Below the pieces are notes generated by a model. The model saw only the letters and a list, made by a program, of their open reading frames with translations, did no database searches and was not told where the DNA came from. Source: Cyclostephanos tholiformis (taxonomy: Eukaryota > Bacillariophyta > Thalassiosirophyceae > Thalassiosirales > Thalassiosiraceae). Taken from it: a stretch of DNA of 14,548 nucleotides. Of this stretch, positions 1-9,900 are shown piece by piece. The DNA is taken from NCBI GenBank assembly GCA_036939975.1, contig JALLPB010000575.1, positions 1 through 14,548 of the forward strand, in the 5' to 3' direction. Both the position numbers and the translations under genes were made by a program. Each line of letters begins with the position of its first letter. The stretch's first letter is position 1.

Positions 1-81
1 GTACCAATGAGCTTTACGTAACACTTGGTGTTATGGGCCTAGGCTAGTTATATATCAATAATAATAATAACAACAACGGCG
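1..81. other. 5' flank of the TDP1-like gene
   Basis: This short AT-rich stretch precedes the first ATG of the TDP1-like gene. It holds an in-frame TAG at 40-42 and a run of ATA/ACA triplets at about 57-77. No further ATG lies in that frame between the TAG and position 82, which supports 82 as the start. I see no TATA box or other core element I can defend. Confidence 0.5.
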
Positions 82-954
82 ATGGCCGCGGCTGCTGCGG
101 TGGATCGTGATCCGCGTCGTCGTCGACGACGACCATTCCCCGGCGAGGTACCGTACGTATCCCCCGACCGGGGCAGGACGAGGTATTACGCCGATAGATT
201 CTACCTCGATGCACCGACGGGGTTGTCGGAATATGAACGACGCGATCGTCGCTTGAACGACGGGAGGGGGGACCGCCGCCGCTTCGAATACTGCGACGCC
301 TGCGGCGAGAGGACGATGGACGATGCAAATGCCGCCGCCGCCCCCGCCGCCGCCTCTGATTACTACTGCTACTACTACTACGACGACGACGACGACGATG
401 GGGGGAATGGCAGTAGAGGGATGGGAAGGGGGGGGGGGGACGGGGCCACGATAATGTTCGATCGATCCGAATTCGTGAATTCGCTCGACCTCGCGGCGGT
501 CATAATCGGGACCTACGCCATCGGCGATGCGGATTACCTGACGTCCGACTTCCCATCCCTCTTCCCCCCATCGACGACGGCGGCGACGACGAAGACGAAG
601 ACGAAGACGAAGACGACGACGATGACGACTACGGAGGCTCGGGGGATGGGACAGCACGTACCGACCTTGGTATTGCACGATCGGAGGACGAAATTCGATC
701 TCGGTCGCGTTTTTCGCGATGTTCGTAAACGCTCGTCGTCGTCGTCGTCGTCCGTTCCGGAGGGATGTCGCAAGGATATCCCCGACGCGACGGGATCGGG
801 AGAACGACGACGTACGCTCGGGGGCGGAGTAGCGCTCGACGATAAACGACGACACGACGTCGACGACGTCGACGACGAGCGAGATCATCCACCCTTCGTC
901 GGGGATTACGCGATGAGCGGGGCGATCGCGTCCACCCCGATCGCAGTCGCCAAA

Positions 955-985
<31 letters not shown>

Positions 986-3825
986 CTACGACGACGGCTA
1001 GTACTACTACTACCGGCGATCGAGACGATGTCCGATGCCGCCGCGAGGGGGGTACGATCGCGACGACATCGACCAAGATCGCGACTAACGCGATAACGAC
1101 GACGACGGCGGCGGCGGCGATACGCACGAGACGTCGTCCCAGGCTGACGTTCGAGGGACGTCCTCTCAAATTGCCCCGTACGCCGAAACGATATACGAGG
1201 AGGGGGGGGGGCGATGGCGGCGTTCGCCATCGTCGCGACTTCATCGATCGCCTCGATACGATGACTACGACTACGACTACGATGACTACGAATACGACTG
1301 CTACGAAGGCTACCAAAACGTACGATCGGGGGGATGATGGGACGGCGTCGATCGTAATCGATACGTCCAAGGATGATGATGACGACGACGAGTCGCGAAC
1401 GAGACTCGGAGAAGGGGATGGCGCCGCGACCGCCGCCAAAATGATGTCGTCCCCGTCGATTCCGCCGCTGCCGCCGCCGCCGCCGCCGATGGATCAAGGA
1501 TGGGACGGGGTCTGTCCCGTCGTATCGATCGACGCGCAACCGCATCCATCACCGTCTGCTACCACGTCGTCCTCCTCTTCGAGTCTTCTCTCCCCCCCCC
1601 CCCGTCCTCGATCGCGGCTACCCGAGCGCACCGACACGGCCGGTGAGATACTCTCCCGCGTCCTGGGGAGGCCCGTGAACGTTGGCGCGACGATGAGACC
1701 GATCGTATACGACGAGATGGACGTTGACGACGACGATACGGCGGGGACCACCGACACCTCGCGTGACGTCGAGTGCGTCGTGGACGATCGCGCGACGGGC
1801 GCGTCATCGAACCTCGGGGCAAAGGCGGATGCGGGGCGTCCCTCGTCGCTACGCGACGACGACGACGGAAGAACCACGACGGGACGGGGAAAGGATGCGA
1901 GGCCGACGCCATTCTTCGGCGGGGAGGTATTCTTCACTCGCGTCCGTCCCCGTCGTCGGTCCGTTCCCAAGTCCTCGGCGGTGGGCCACGGGACGAGGTG
2001 GGCCGGTCCGAGCGCGAGCGACGCCGGAAGGAGGTGTGGGCCCGAGGATGAAAAGGACGGCGATCACGATCACGACGACGACGACGACGTGGAGGAGGAG
2101 GAGGGGCAGGAGAATTCGACAATGCGCGGCGTGCATCATCCCAAATTCTTCATGCTCTTCGAGAGGTCGGGATCGTTGGTCGTCATAATATCCACGTCGA
2201 ATCTTACCCCCCAGACCGCCATCGAGGGGTCCTGGGTGCAGCGATTCGAGTCGAGGGAGACGTCGCCCCGCCCGACGTACGTCGATGGCGTCGGCCGCGA
2301 CGGCGGGTCATGTCGTCGTTGGACGGATCACGGGATGCCGTCCGACTTCGGCGCTGTCCTTACCGATTTCCTTGAGAAGCAGTCGGAGGCCGCGGCGACG
2401 GGGGGGGGGATGCTCCCCGATGCCTTCCTACGCCGTTACGTACCCGGTCTATCGTCTGGGGGGCTGGCCTCGCTTGCCGATCGTTATCGTTTCGAAGATG
2501 CACAGGCTCATCTTGTCTCCACTGTCCCAGGGGAGTACGTCGGCGTCATCCCGATTGCGCCGGGGAATAATTCGACTCGCCGCCGAGACCGCGTGGCCTA
2601 CGGCTCTCAACGCGTGGCCTTCGTCCTATCGCGCATACTCGATCATAACCACATCCGTTCCGCCGCGGTCGCCAGGGCCGCGTCCACCGGGAGGACCGTG
2701 GTAAGTCGAATGGAAGCGGATATACCCTGGTTCCCCCCGTCGCTCGTTCGCGCGAAGGATAGACTCGTGGTGCAGCCGACGTCCTTGGGAGGAAATTGGA
2801 CAAGCGACGACTTGGGTATTATCGTGAGATCTTACCTACAGCCGTATTGGGAGCTCCCGAAGGACGGGCGGGGGGGCGGGGATGACGATAACCCGCTGCT
2901 TCTATTGGACATAGTCTGGCCATCCATGGATTATGCAGACACAGTGAGGAGACGACATGATGCAATACGGAACAAAAACCCAGAGTTGGCCGCATCCATT
3001 AAAGAACGATTGACTTCCGCGAGAGTTAAGAAGGAAAGGGGGGAAGCTCATGTTTTTCTCTCCTCCGTTTCTTTCTCGAAGTTAGATCGGTCTTTCATCT
3101 CTCGGTTGTCTCTGTTCACTCATCTCGATGATGTGATGCCGTACAAATCCGCCTCTATTCACCTAAAGGTAAGTTTTCTAAAGGTAATTCTCGTGCGTTG
3201 TTGCTGCCGCCACATCGTAACGACGCGCACTAACCGAAGCTAGAAGAGTGTCTGCAGACTGCTTCGTTTGAGGGATGACAGTGCCGTTTCCATCGCAAAC
3301 CGAAAAGTTAGTCCCGATCTTGAGCAAGGATATCTTAGTTCAAGAGAATACCTATCGTGGTTCTTGCTAACTAGTGCTTGTCTTTCTCGGGGAGCACAAG
3401 GTCATCCGACCCCCCACCGAGACCCAGCGAGTGACTCAATGTCTTACTCCAACTTTGAACTTGGCATTTTATTCTGCTCGCGAGTAGTGGGCGACAGAGT
3501 GCATGACCGACTGTACGTGTCCGACCCGAACCACATCGCGGGTTGTCAGTGCGGGCGGGGCGAGAGATGGTACAAATCCCGTCTTATCAGAAAGACGAGC
3601 GGGCATTCCTTCCTCGAGTGCGTGAAGAAGGTACATCTCCCTATACCTTATGATTTACGCCCGAGCCCTTATCAGGACGATCCCGACTCAGACTACATGA
3701 GGTATACTCCATACATGCATGACATTCCAGATGGATCGGGATGTGTGGGGAACATGAAGCTTACGCCGCTAGGGCGAAAAATCTCTGGCGATGCCGAAAT
3801 AAAAAGGTCATCAATATTATTATAG
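82..3825 (+). CDS. TDP1: Tyrosyl-DNA phosphodiesterase 1 (TDP1)-like protein, two exons 82-3168 and 3325-3825
   Basis: TDP1 enzymes belong to the phospholipase D superfamily and remove topoisomerase I peptides and other 3' adducts from DNA, mainly in the nucleus. What is seen: a first HKN motif with His686, Lys688 and Asn707, followed by TSNLT; FEDAQAHLVSTVPG from residue 804; LDIVWPSMDYAD around 943; a second motif with His1027-Leu-Lys1029 at the exon 1 end; and in exon 2 WFLLTSACLSRGAQG, FELGILF (Glu1074), PIPYDLRP and a terminal GNMKLTPLG. These match the family core in order. An N-terminal core piece is also visible at residues 130-200 (NSLDLAAVIIGTYAIGDADY, then VPTLVLHD). Between it and the first HKN lie about 480 residues of low-complexity sequence, where the family normally has a few tens. 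The predicted protein is about 1,195 residues, against about 600 in human TDP1. The start is the first ATG after an in-frame stop. Odd points: the second motif has Cys1048 where the family has Asn, and the coding sequence is full of triplet repeats and G or C homopolymers. Further introns inside the repetitive part cannot be excluded. Confidence 0.85.
372..397 (+). repeat. TAC/GAC triplet tract encoding Tyr and Asp runs
   Basis: TAC triplets followed by GAC triplets encode a Tyr run and then an Asp run in the N-terminal part of the TDP1-like protein. It is one of many triplet tracts between 82 and 2110. Confidence 0.7.
428..439 (+). repeat. G12 homopolymer inside coding sequence
   Basis: Twelve consecutive G bases encode glycines in the predicted TDP1-like protein. 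Such runs are prone to slippage in replication and to sequencing error. Confidence 0.85.
576..630 (+). repeat. ACG and AAG-ACG triplet tract encoding Thr and Lys-Thr repeats
   Basis: ACG triplets alternate with AAG and encode Thr runs and a Lys-Thr alternation. The tract splits the recognisable N-terminal piece of the TDP1 core, lying between GDADY and VPTLVLHD. Confidence 0.75.
731..753 (+). repeat. TCG triplet tract encoding a Ser run
   Basis: TCG repeats encode seven serines. TCG is the reverse-complement register of the CGA/GAC repeat seen elsewhere in the gene, so the unit occurs in both orientations. Confidence 0.7.
840..879 (+). repeat. GAC-GTC interrupted repeat with internal palindromes
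   Basis: GAC and GTC triplets alternate here and form local palindromes such as CGACGTCG. They encode Asp and Val residues inside the long insertion of the TDP1-like protein. Confidence 0.6.
954..1012 (+). repeat. ACG/ACT triplet tract encoding a long Thr run
   Basis: About twenty consecutive triplets, mostly ACG with ACT, ATG and GCT interruptions, encode a Thr-rich stretch. This is the longest triplet tract in the window. Confidence 0.75.
1202..1211 (+). repeat. G10 homopolymer inside coding sequence
   Basis: Ten consecutive G bases encode glycines after a pair of arginines in the insertion of the TDP1-like protein. Confidence 0.8.
1258..1320 (+). repeat. ACG/ACT/ATG triplet tract encoding Thr-Met-Thr repeats
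   Basis: A degenerate ACG/ACT array encodes another Thr-rich stretch of the insertion, with Met, Asn, Ala and Lys interruptions. Confidence 0.65.
1369..1392 (+). repeat. GAT/GAC triplet tract encoding an Asp run
   Basis: GAT and GAC codons encode seven aspartates. The same triplet repeat gives Thr, Asp or Arg in this gene depending on the register in which it is read. Confidence 0.65.
1462..1489 (+). repeat. CCG triplet tract encoding a Pro run
   Basis: CCG repeats encode a polyproline stretch (LPPPPPPPM) in the low-complexity insertion of the TDP1-like protein. Confidence 0.65.
1592..1603 (+). repeat. C12 homopolymer inside coding sequence
   Basis: Twelve consecutive C bases encode three prolines after a serine-rich stretch of the insertion. 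Confidence 0.85.
2062..2106 (+). repeat. CAC/GAC then GAG triplet tract encoding His-Asp, Asp and Glu runs
   Basis: This acidic tract is the last triplet array before the first HKN motif. It ends about 15 nt before the codons of the conserved core. Downstream of it the sequence turns into ordinary complex coding DNA, apart from one G-run at 2400. Confidence 0.65.
2400..2409 (+). repeat. G10 homopolymer inside the catalytic region
   Basis: Ten consecutive G bases encode three glycines between the first HKN motif and the FEDAQAHLV segment. A one-base change here would remove the second half of the enzyme. Confidence 0.8.
3169..3324 (+). other. Intron 1 of the TDP1-like gene (156 nt, phase 0)
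   Basis: The donor GTAAGT at 3169 follows the codon for Lys1029. The acceptor chosen here is the AG at 3323-3324. It joins HLK to QGYLSSREYLSWF, giving 19 residues from Lys1029 to the Cys at the family Asn position, against 21 in human TDP1. Other in-phase acceptors end at 3243 and 3246 and would add 26-27 residues between the two halves of the motif, so I rank them lower. If the intron is kept, the frame stops at 3241-3243, before the second half of the motif. Confidence 0.65.
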
Positions 3826-3937
3826 CGATGTTAACAACAAATATTGATTCAGTTATGTTTGATTGCCACGGTGCAGAGCGTCGGAGTGTAAGATCCTACT
3901 GCTGCGTAAAATGTTTGCTGGGAAAGCACTATTTTAC
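3826..3937. other. Convergent 3' gap between TDP1-like and TPR genes
   Basis: Only 112 bp separate the stop codons of the two convergent genes, so their 3' untranslated regions probably overlap or abut. I see no other gene in it. Confidence 0.6.
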
Positions 3938-6900
3938 CTACTCCTGCATGAGCACCAAAAATTGGTAGTCGAGAGCATCGGTAGCACTGATAACTGCATG
4001 CGTTGCGAGAGTTTCAATCCTACGACGCGTGCTGTTCATGGCACTATTCACCATGGTTTGCACAGGATCGACGACATAGTTAGACAGGATCTCGAAGAAG
4101 CGAAACATGAGCGCTTCGAAGGACAACCATGCATCGTCGGAGTCTACAATGCGGCGTATCTGTTCTCCTCGACGAATTATATTTTTGCGCTTCGCTCTAC
4201 GAAGCGCCTCAATCACACGTTCGTACTGGTCTTTGATTTGTTGTGCTGGAGTAGTAGCACCAATAAGAACTAGCTCGTCGCCTGTACTTAAGAAATCAGT
4301 GCCCCCCCCTCCCACTGCCGAATCTATTTGTCTATGTGAACCTGAACACAGCCGACGTGTCAATTCTTGGGAATATTTTTGTCTATAAACTGACAATGCA
4401 TTTCGGTAGCAGTGCATTGCCTTGGTGAAGTTTTCCTTAGAATCATACAAATTCCCAAGATCAAACGTGGTTGAAGCTACAGTTGTATGATTTTGACCAA
4501 AACGAAGTCGGGAAATACGCAAGGATTCGTTGTAACAGTGAATAGCTGCATCCAGGTAATTTGATGTACGGCATAAAACTTTTCCCATGTTTGATAATAT
4601 AATGCCTATCCTTAAATCGTCACTTCCTAGTACAGATCGCTCTGGGAGCATGAAAAAATATTTTCCAAGATGTGGTGTTAATAAAAACAGGGGCGCATCC
4701 TCTAAATCAACTTTACTAGAACGCTACTCACGGATTCGCAGTGCATGGGAGAAGTGGAAGAGAGCATGATCATACTTCCGTAACTGCGTTACACAATAAA
4801 TTGAGACATGATGATACATCCGGTGTGAATGAGAGATGATCCAACAGTTTTTGAAGCTTGCATCTGTGTCCACAACTACTCACTTTAACATAGATCATAG
4901 CAATCTTCTGCTGTGTCACAGAAGCAGATAAGGCAGCTTTGTTAGTTTGGCAATATCCATGGTCTTCGCTCGTAAGTGACTGAAGCACAAAAGCACGACA
5001 GTCATCTAGATTCGCTTGGTCTCCAAACCAAATAGAAGTAGGATGAAAGCCAGCTATTGCGTTCTTAATCGCGAGGGCCTCCTCGTAATGAGGTTTTGAT
5101 CGTTGGTATTCCTTCTTGATGTCAAAAACAACACCTATGTTGTGTAAGCAATGTGCAAGCCCCAATAGTTCGTCTTCATCGACAGTCATTTCCGAAAAAT
5201 ATCTATCAAGTATCTTTTCGACAGTACCGCCTCCTAAGTGACGCCACCTCAAGTCGCGACTTTGAATGAAGGATTGCATTGCCTGTGCGTAATCTCCCAA
5301 TTGCATGTGTGTGTTTCCCGAATTGAAGATATCAGCAGCTAACGCCACTTCTTCGTCGTAGAGATCTACGACATCAGCTGAACTTGTCAGCCTAGATACA
5401 CGATATCTCCTAATTTTTACAGCCCCATCAAAACAGGTCAAGGCAAGATCAAATGCCCTGTGATTATAATGGCAAAACCCCATTCCTGTTATTTATGAAT
5501 CAAGAAGGCATATTTCATTAGATGATGCACATAAAAATATCGATACACGTTGAGACATGAATTATTGGGGAAACAAGGAAGTCGTACTCACCAACTAGGG
5601 TCCTCGCAACTTCATTGGAGTCCTGGCTATCAGTCATTTGAATACGCAATGTCTCGTGATACCTCTCCATCGAAGCTTCATACCTATTCAATTGAGTAAG
5701 TAAAACTGCGCTAGAATAGAGTGTCTCTGAAACCAAGCGAGAGTTTCTACCGAGAACATTTTTCCGTATCGATAGAGCCTTGTTGAAATGACCGAGTGCA
5801 TCATGCTCTGCCTCTGCACATTGAGAACATAGCATTCCCATATGTTGCAGAACTGCTGCAACGAATAAGTTATCGTCACCACAAGCGATTCGATAATAAT
5901 TGGCCGCGTCATGAAAAGAGCTTAATGCTTGATCAACAGACCCGATTAGAGCATAAACTTGGCCTTTTTGTGAGAAAGCACTGTGAGCACTCAAAGATCT
6001 ACCATCGTCAGAAATGACATAAAGCCTTTCTAGGGTCACTCACCTTTCATGAAGCAAATATGGCCTGAGAGTGGGAGATGCTTTATCTTGTCTGGATCCT
6101 CGGCCCCCTCTGATGGATCAAACCAACATTCATTTTTCACTTGATCAAAAAGATTGAGCGCAGCCATGCACATCGCTTCCCAGCTTAAAAAGCCATCCAA
6201 ACTTAATCCAGTATGAGATATCCGTGTTATTGATCGTATTCGAACGGGGACTCGTGACGCGGCTTTGTGTAAGCTAATTGCAGTCACTTTAAAACAGCAA
6301 ATATGAGGTGCTCAATAAGTAAAGAAAGTAATAGTGAAGATATTCAAAAGGACTCACAGAATTCCATGTAAGCAAGTATTGTTTTGTCGTGGCAGCCGGA
6401 CATCAAATTCTGAGCTTCGTTGAGTAAGTTCGAAACCTCTGAATTGAAATCCACAGCTGCCTTCGCAACTACTAAACAATATAAAACGATTCCTCTGCGA
6501 AATGGTAACTCATCTCCGCTGACGCTTTTCAATATTCTCAAACATTCAGTAAAAAAGGAGATCGACTGTTCAAAGTTACACAGGTAATAATAGCTTGTGG
6601 CACAATCAAATAGCACACGCGCTACTTCTAGCGAGTCTACCTTTCGGAGAGAACGCCTTAAATATCTCAATGCAGTTAAGAACAAGCGGACTGCTCGTTC
6701 ATGGTCGTCCACCGCAGCGTTGCAGATACCAAGAGAGTAGTAGAGTTGCCCCTCCTCTGGATCGTCTTCATCCACTGCAGATTTTCCTTGCTGTTTACGG
6801 GACAAAGACTCTCTGCTTAAATCTGAGTCTGAATCTGACGAGGACGCAGGATCCAAAACCCAATGGCTTCGCAATGCGGTTTCTAAGTGATCGGAGGCTT

Positions 6901-9900
6901 CTTCGAATCGTGTTTCCTCGAGTCTCATTCGACCTAAACAAAAAGATGAACTCAACAAAGCAGTCTCAAATGCGTCACGCTCTGTACTAAAAGTAGATGA
7001 AAACGATGCGAGCAACGGAGACAAGCCCGGCGATTTAAACCTCGTTGATCCTGATTCACTGTTACAGATGCGTTGTTTCCTCTTGTGAACAAGATCTATC
7101 ACGGATGAATGAAGTTTCGAGAGCTCTTTCTTCAACTTAGAAACAGCTGATCGACCACGCCGTTTCACGGGCCTAGGCTCGTAGACATGACCAAGCCGTC
7201 TCCTGTTCATCATCTGAAAGTTGGATGTCCGGAATTTAGAGTTAAGACCGTCAAGAATGATTGTTGGAACGGGCATAGCTAAACCTAGCCGTAAGCCGAA
7301 GGTGTCGAATTCATCCGCTGGGTCTCGATAATAGCGGAATTTTGTGTTCACCATTTCTAACGCCTTAACATAACAGCATATAGCATTGTCTGTATCTTGC
7401 ATCATTTCGTAGACTCGACCCATGCATTTCAGTCTGACAGCGTGATGGTTAGTATCAATCAGATAAATGGGATTGTAAGATATTAGAATTTTTCACTTAC
7501 GTCAAAAGAACACTGTCATCTAATTCCGCCACGACCTTCGGTGAAGCTGCTTTGTTTCTTTGATCGAGGCGAATTCGAAGGCTCTCGTGATATCGGCTAA
7601 TGGCAGCATCATAATATTCAAGATCGTCGTAGACGACACCTTTATTGAAATGAAGTGAGGCGACATCGAGAGATTCTTTTCCAACGTGTATACTTCGGAG
7701 GATCAAAGACTCTTGCAAGAGTGACAGAGCGTGTTGGTACTTTTGTAGTGCATGTTGATTCAGGGCACAGTACTCTAGCGTTAGGCTTAGATTCAATTCG
7801 AGCTCATTTACGTCAAACCCTCTTGGAAGTAGAGAACAAGCGTAGGCTAAGCTGTGTTTGAAGCGAAGTCTGCATTCTTCCTCGGACACATGTGCCGAAG
7901 AGAACAAAAAGTTGCTTTTGAGCTCTGCCAATATGACGTGGTCAGCATCACACATCTGGCTAGGATCGTCCAACATTTGTCGTCTCAACCGAGATGCCTT
8001 GTCGAAATGTTCCCCAGCGTGATCAAAATCGCCTTGCTCGTAAAAAAAAACTCCAATTGAATGTGTAGCGTTCGATTGAAGAAAGCATTTGTATTGAGTT
8101 AGAGGGGACAGCTGCGATGAAAATTCCACGGCACGACTATTGAAAGCATAAGTCTTTGGAGAATTCAGAATAAGAAGGACTCGTTCAAAACATAACAGCA
8201 TCAGTTGATCGCTGGCGCCTACTTTGCATGTCTTACCCACCAGCTTGCCAAACGAAAACCATGCGTCGGCTGACAGAATACCAGCGACAGAAAGCAGTGG
8301 GCTGGATTCCTCTCTTTTTGATGCAAATTCTTTACATAGGTCGTTGGGACCAAATTTGGGGTCGACAGCTTCATCCAAGTCGTCCTCGTCCTGCTTGTCG
8401 AGGGATAATATATACCCCAGAATAGTCGCTGAACATGATAGAACGTCGATCGCATTCATTAGGCAAAAGCACTGTATTCCATAGAGGCGAGAAATTTCTG
8501 AGCTTGATTCGTTCAGTTTCTTGTCAAAAAGGTCTTTCTCGAAAATCAATTCTAAAAATTGAGCAAGACCAAAAAGAGAGCGCCCTAGTGATATCGAGGT
8601 TCGTAGTTCATTGATATCTACCTTGAGTACGTGCGCTAAACGCGGAGCATGATTTGCTTCTTGTTGCGGATTGCTAATAATTTTCCTTCGCCGTCCTTTG
8701 GGAGATGTCTTAATAGATGGAATCTCCTTCGAAAGATCGTTGATGAAAAAACACAAATTATTTTTCATCGTCCAGGGGTCTTCCTTGGCGAGCAACGATT
8801 CGGCTATTTCTGCTGCACTGAATGGTTTGTCATCACGTGTGTCCTTGCAGTATGACATCAACTGAGAATCTTTATTATCAGTGCAGACCATAAATTTTCC
8901 ATCATAATGAAGCAAATGGTAAGCCATCAATAACTCTGCCCATCGCGCAATAGCATCCAGACAAGCAGCAAGTGACAAGGCGCTAATATTGTCACTCTTA
9001 TTTTGTTCTCGTGGTTCATTGTGATCCGGAATACACAACGAAGCACACCACTCGATGTCCTTCGTTTGGCAGCTGGTTGAAAAAAGTAAATTACAATCTT
9101 TGCTATGCGTTTGTTCGGCTATTTTCATGATTTGGGCGCCCATGCCATCATTATTCAGCGTTTTGTCGGGTACAGCTGGGAGGTTGTTTCCTATTCCAAG
9201 TAATTTGGCTCTTGCATTGATAAAGCATTTATCACAGAGGAGACTGTCGAATAAATTCTTACGCAGGTCCGTGCAAATCTCAGTGGTGCCCATCACAAAA
9301 TGACCTTGCGAGTCAACAACCAATGACCCGATTGCTACGTGTCTTGGAAGAGAATATGCGGCGTATCTGCGCTTGATCATTGCTGGTGTATACAACAAGA
9401 GTGAGAGTGAGAGCGAGAGCGAGATAAATTCATGACAACATGAGATGAGGGATGCAATATAAACTCACAATCAGCGTCCGTGAGACTACTGTCCAGCAAC
9501 AACTGACGTAACTTGAGGGCAAATCTTGAATGCCAAATAGCAACGTGGGGTTGCAGTGAAAATCGATGTAAAATGTAGCGTCCATATTCAGCGTAGACAT
9601 CGCACGACGGTTGTAGACAAGTTGTAGATTGTGTTTTGGTTGCTGTCAGGTAGCACAGGTCTTTTACCAGTGCGTGCTGAATCGAGTCAAGAATACCTTC
9701 AACGTCATCTTCGGAGTCAGCGTCGTCTTCCACATCAAAGAAACACGTCCTCCAAAAAGTACGAATGACAGCAATTGGAATCCCGTGGTAACCCTTCTCT
9801 CCCTCGACGACGATGTCCCCTGAATTCGCTAGCGCATCATAATCGACCCACCAACGAAAAGTCTCACCAAATATAGATCGACCGGTCGCATAAATGCTAG

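Noticed and set aside
576..1320. Periodic repeats as a possible CRISPR-like or minisatellite array
   Set aside because: The units are simple triplets without unique spacers, and they are in the frame of a coding sequence.
55..1545. A 496-codon open frame on the minus strand opposite the TDP1-like gene, very rich in Arg
   Set aside because: It arises because GAC/CGA triplet repeats lack stops on both strands. Its protein is Arg and Val runs with no domain, and the plus strand carries the TDP1 core further on.
3268..3825. The frame at 3268-3825 as a separate gene
   Set aside because: It has no ATG start at its beginning and its protein continues the TDP1 core (WFLLTSACLS, FELGILF, PIPYDLRP). 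It is the second exon of the upstream gene.
4724..4775. A 52-nt intron in the TPR gene from donor GTATGA at 4775 to AG at 4724
   Set aside because: It keeps the frame but throws away the TPR helix LRKYDHALFHFSHALRI and uses a weak donor. The two-intron model with GTGAGT donors rebuilds complete TPR units.
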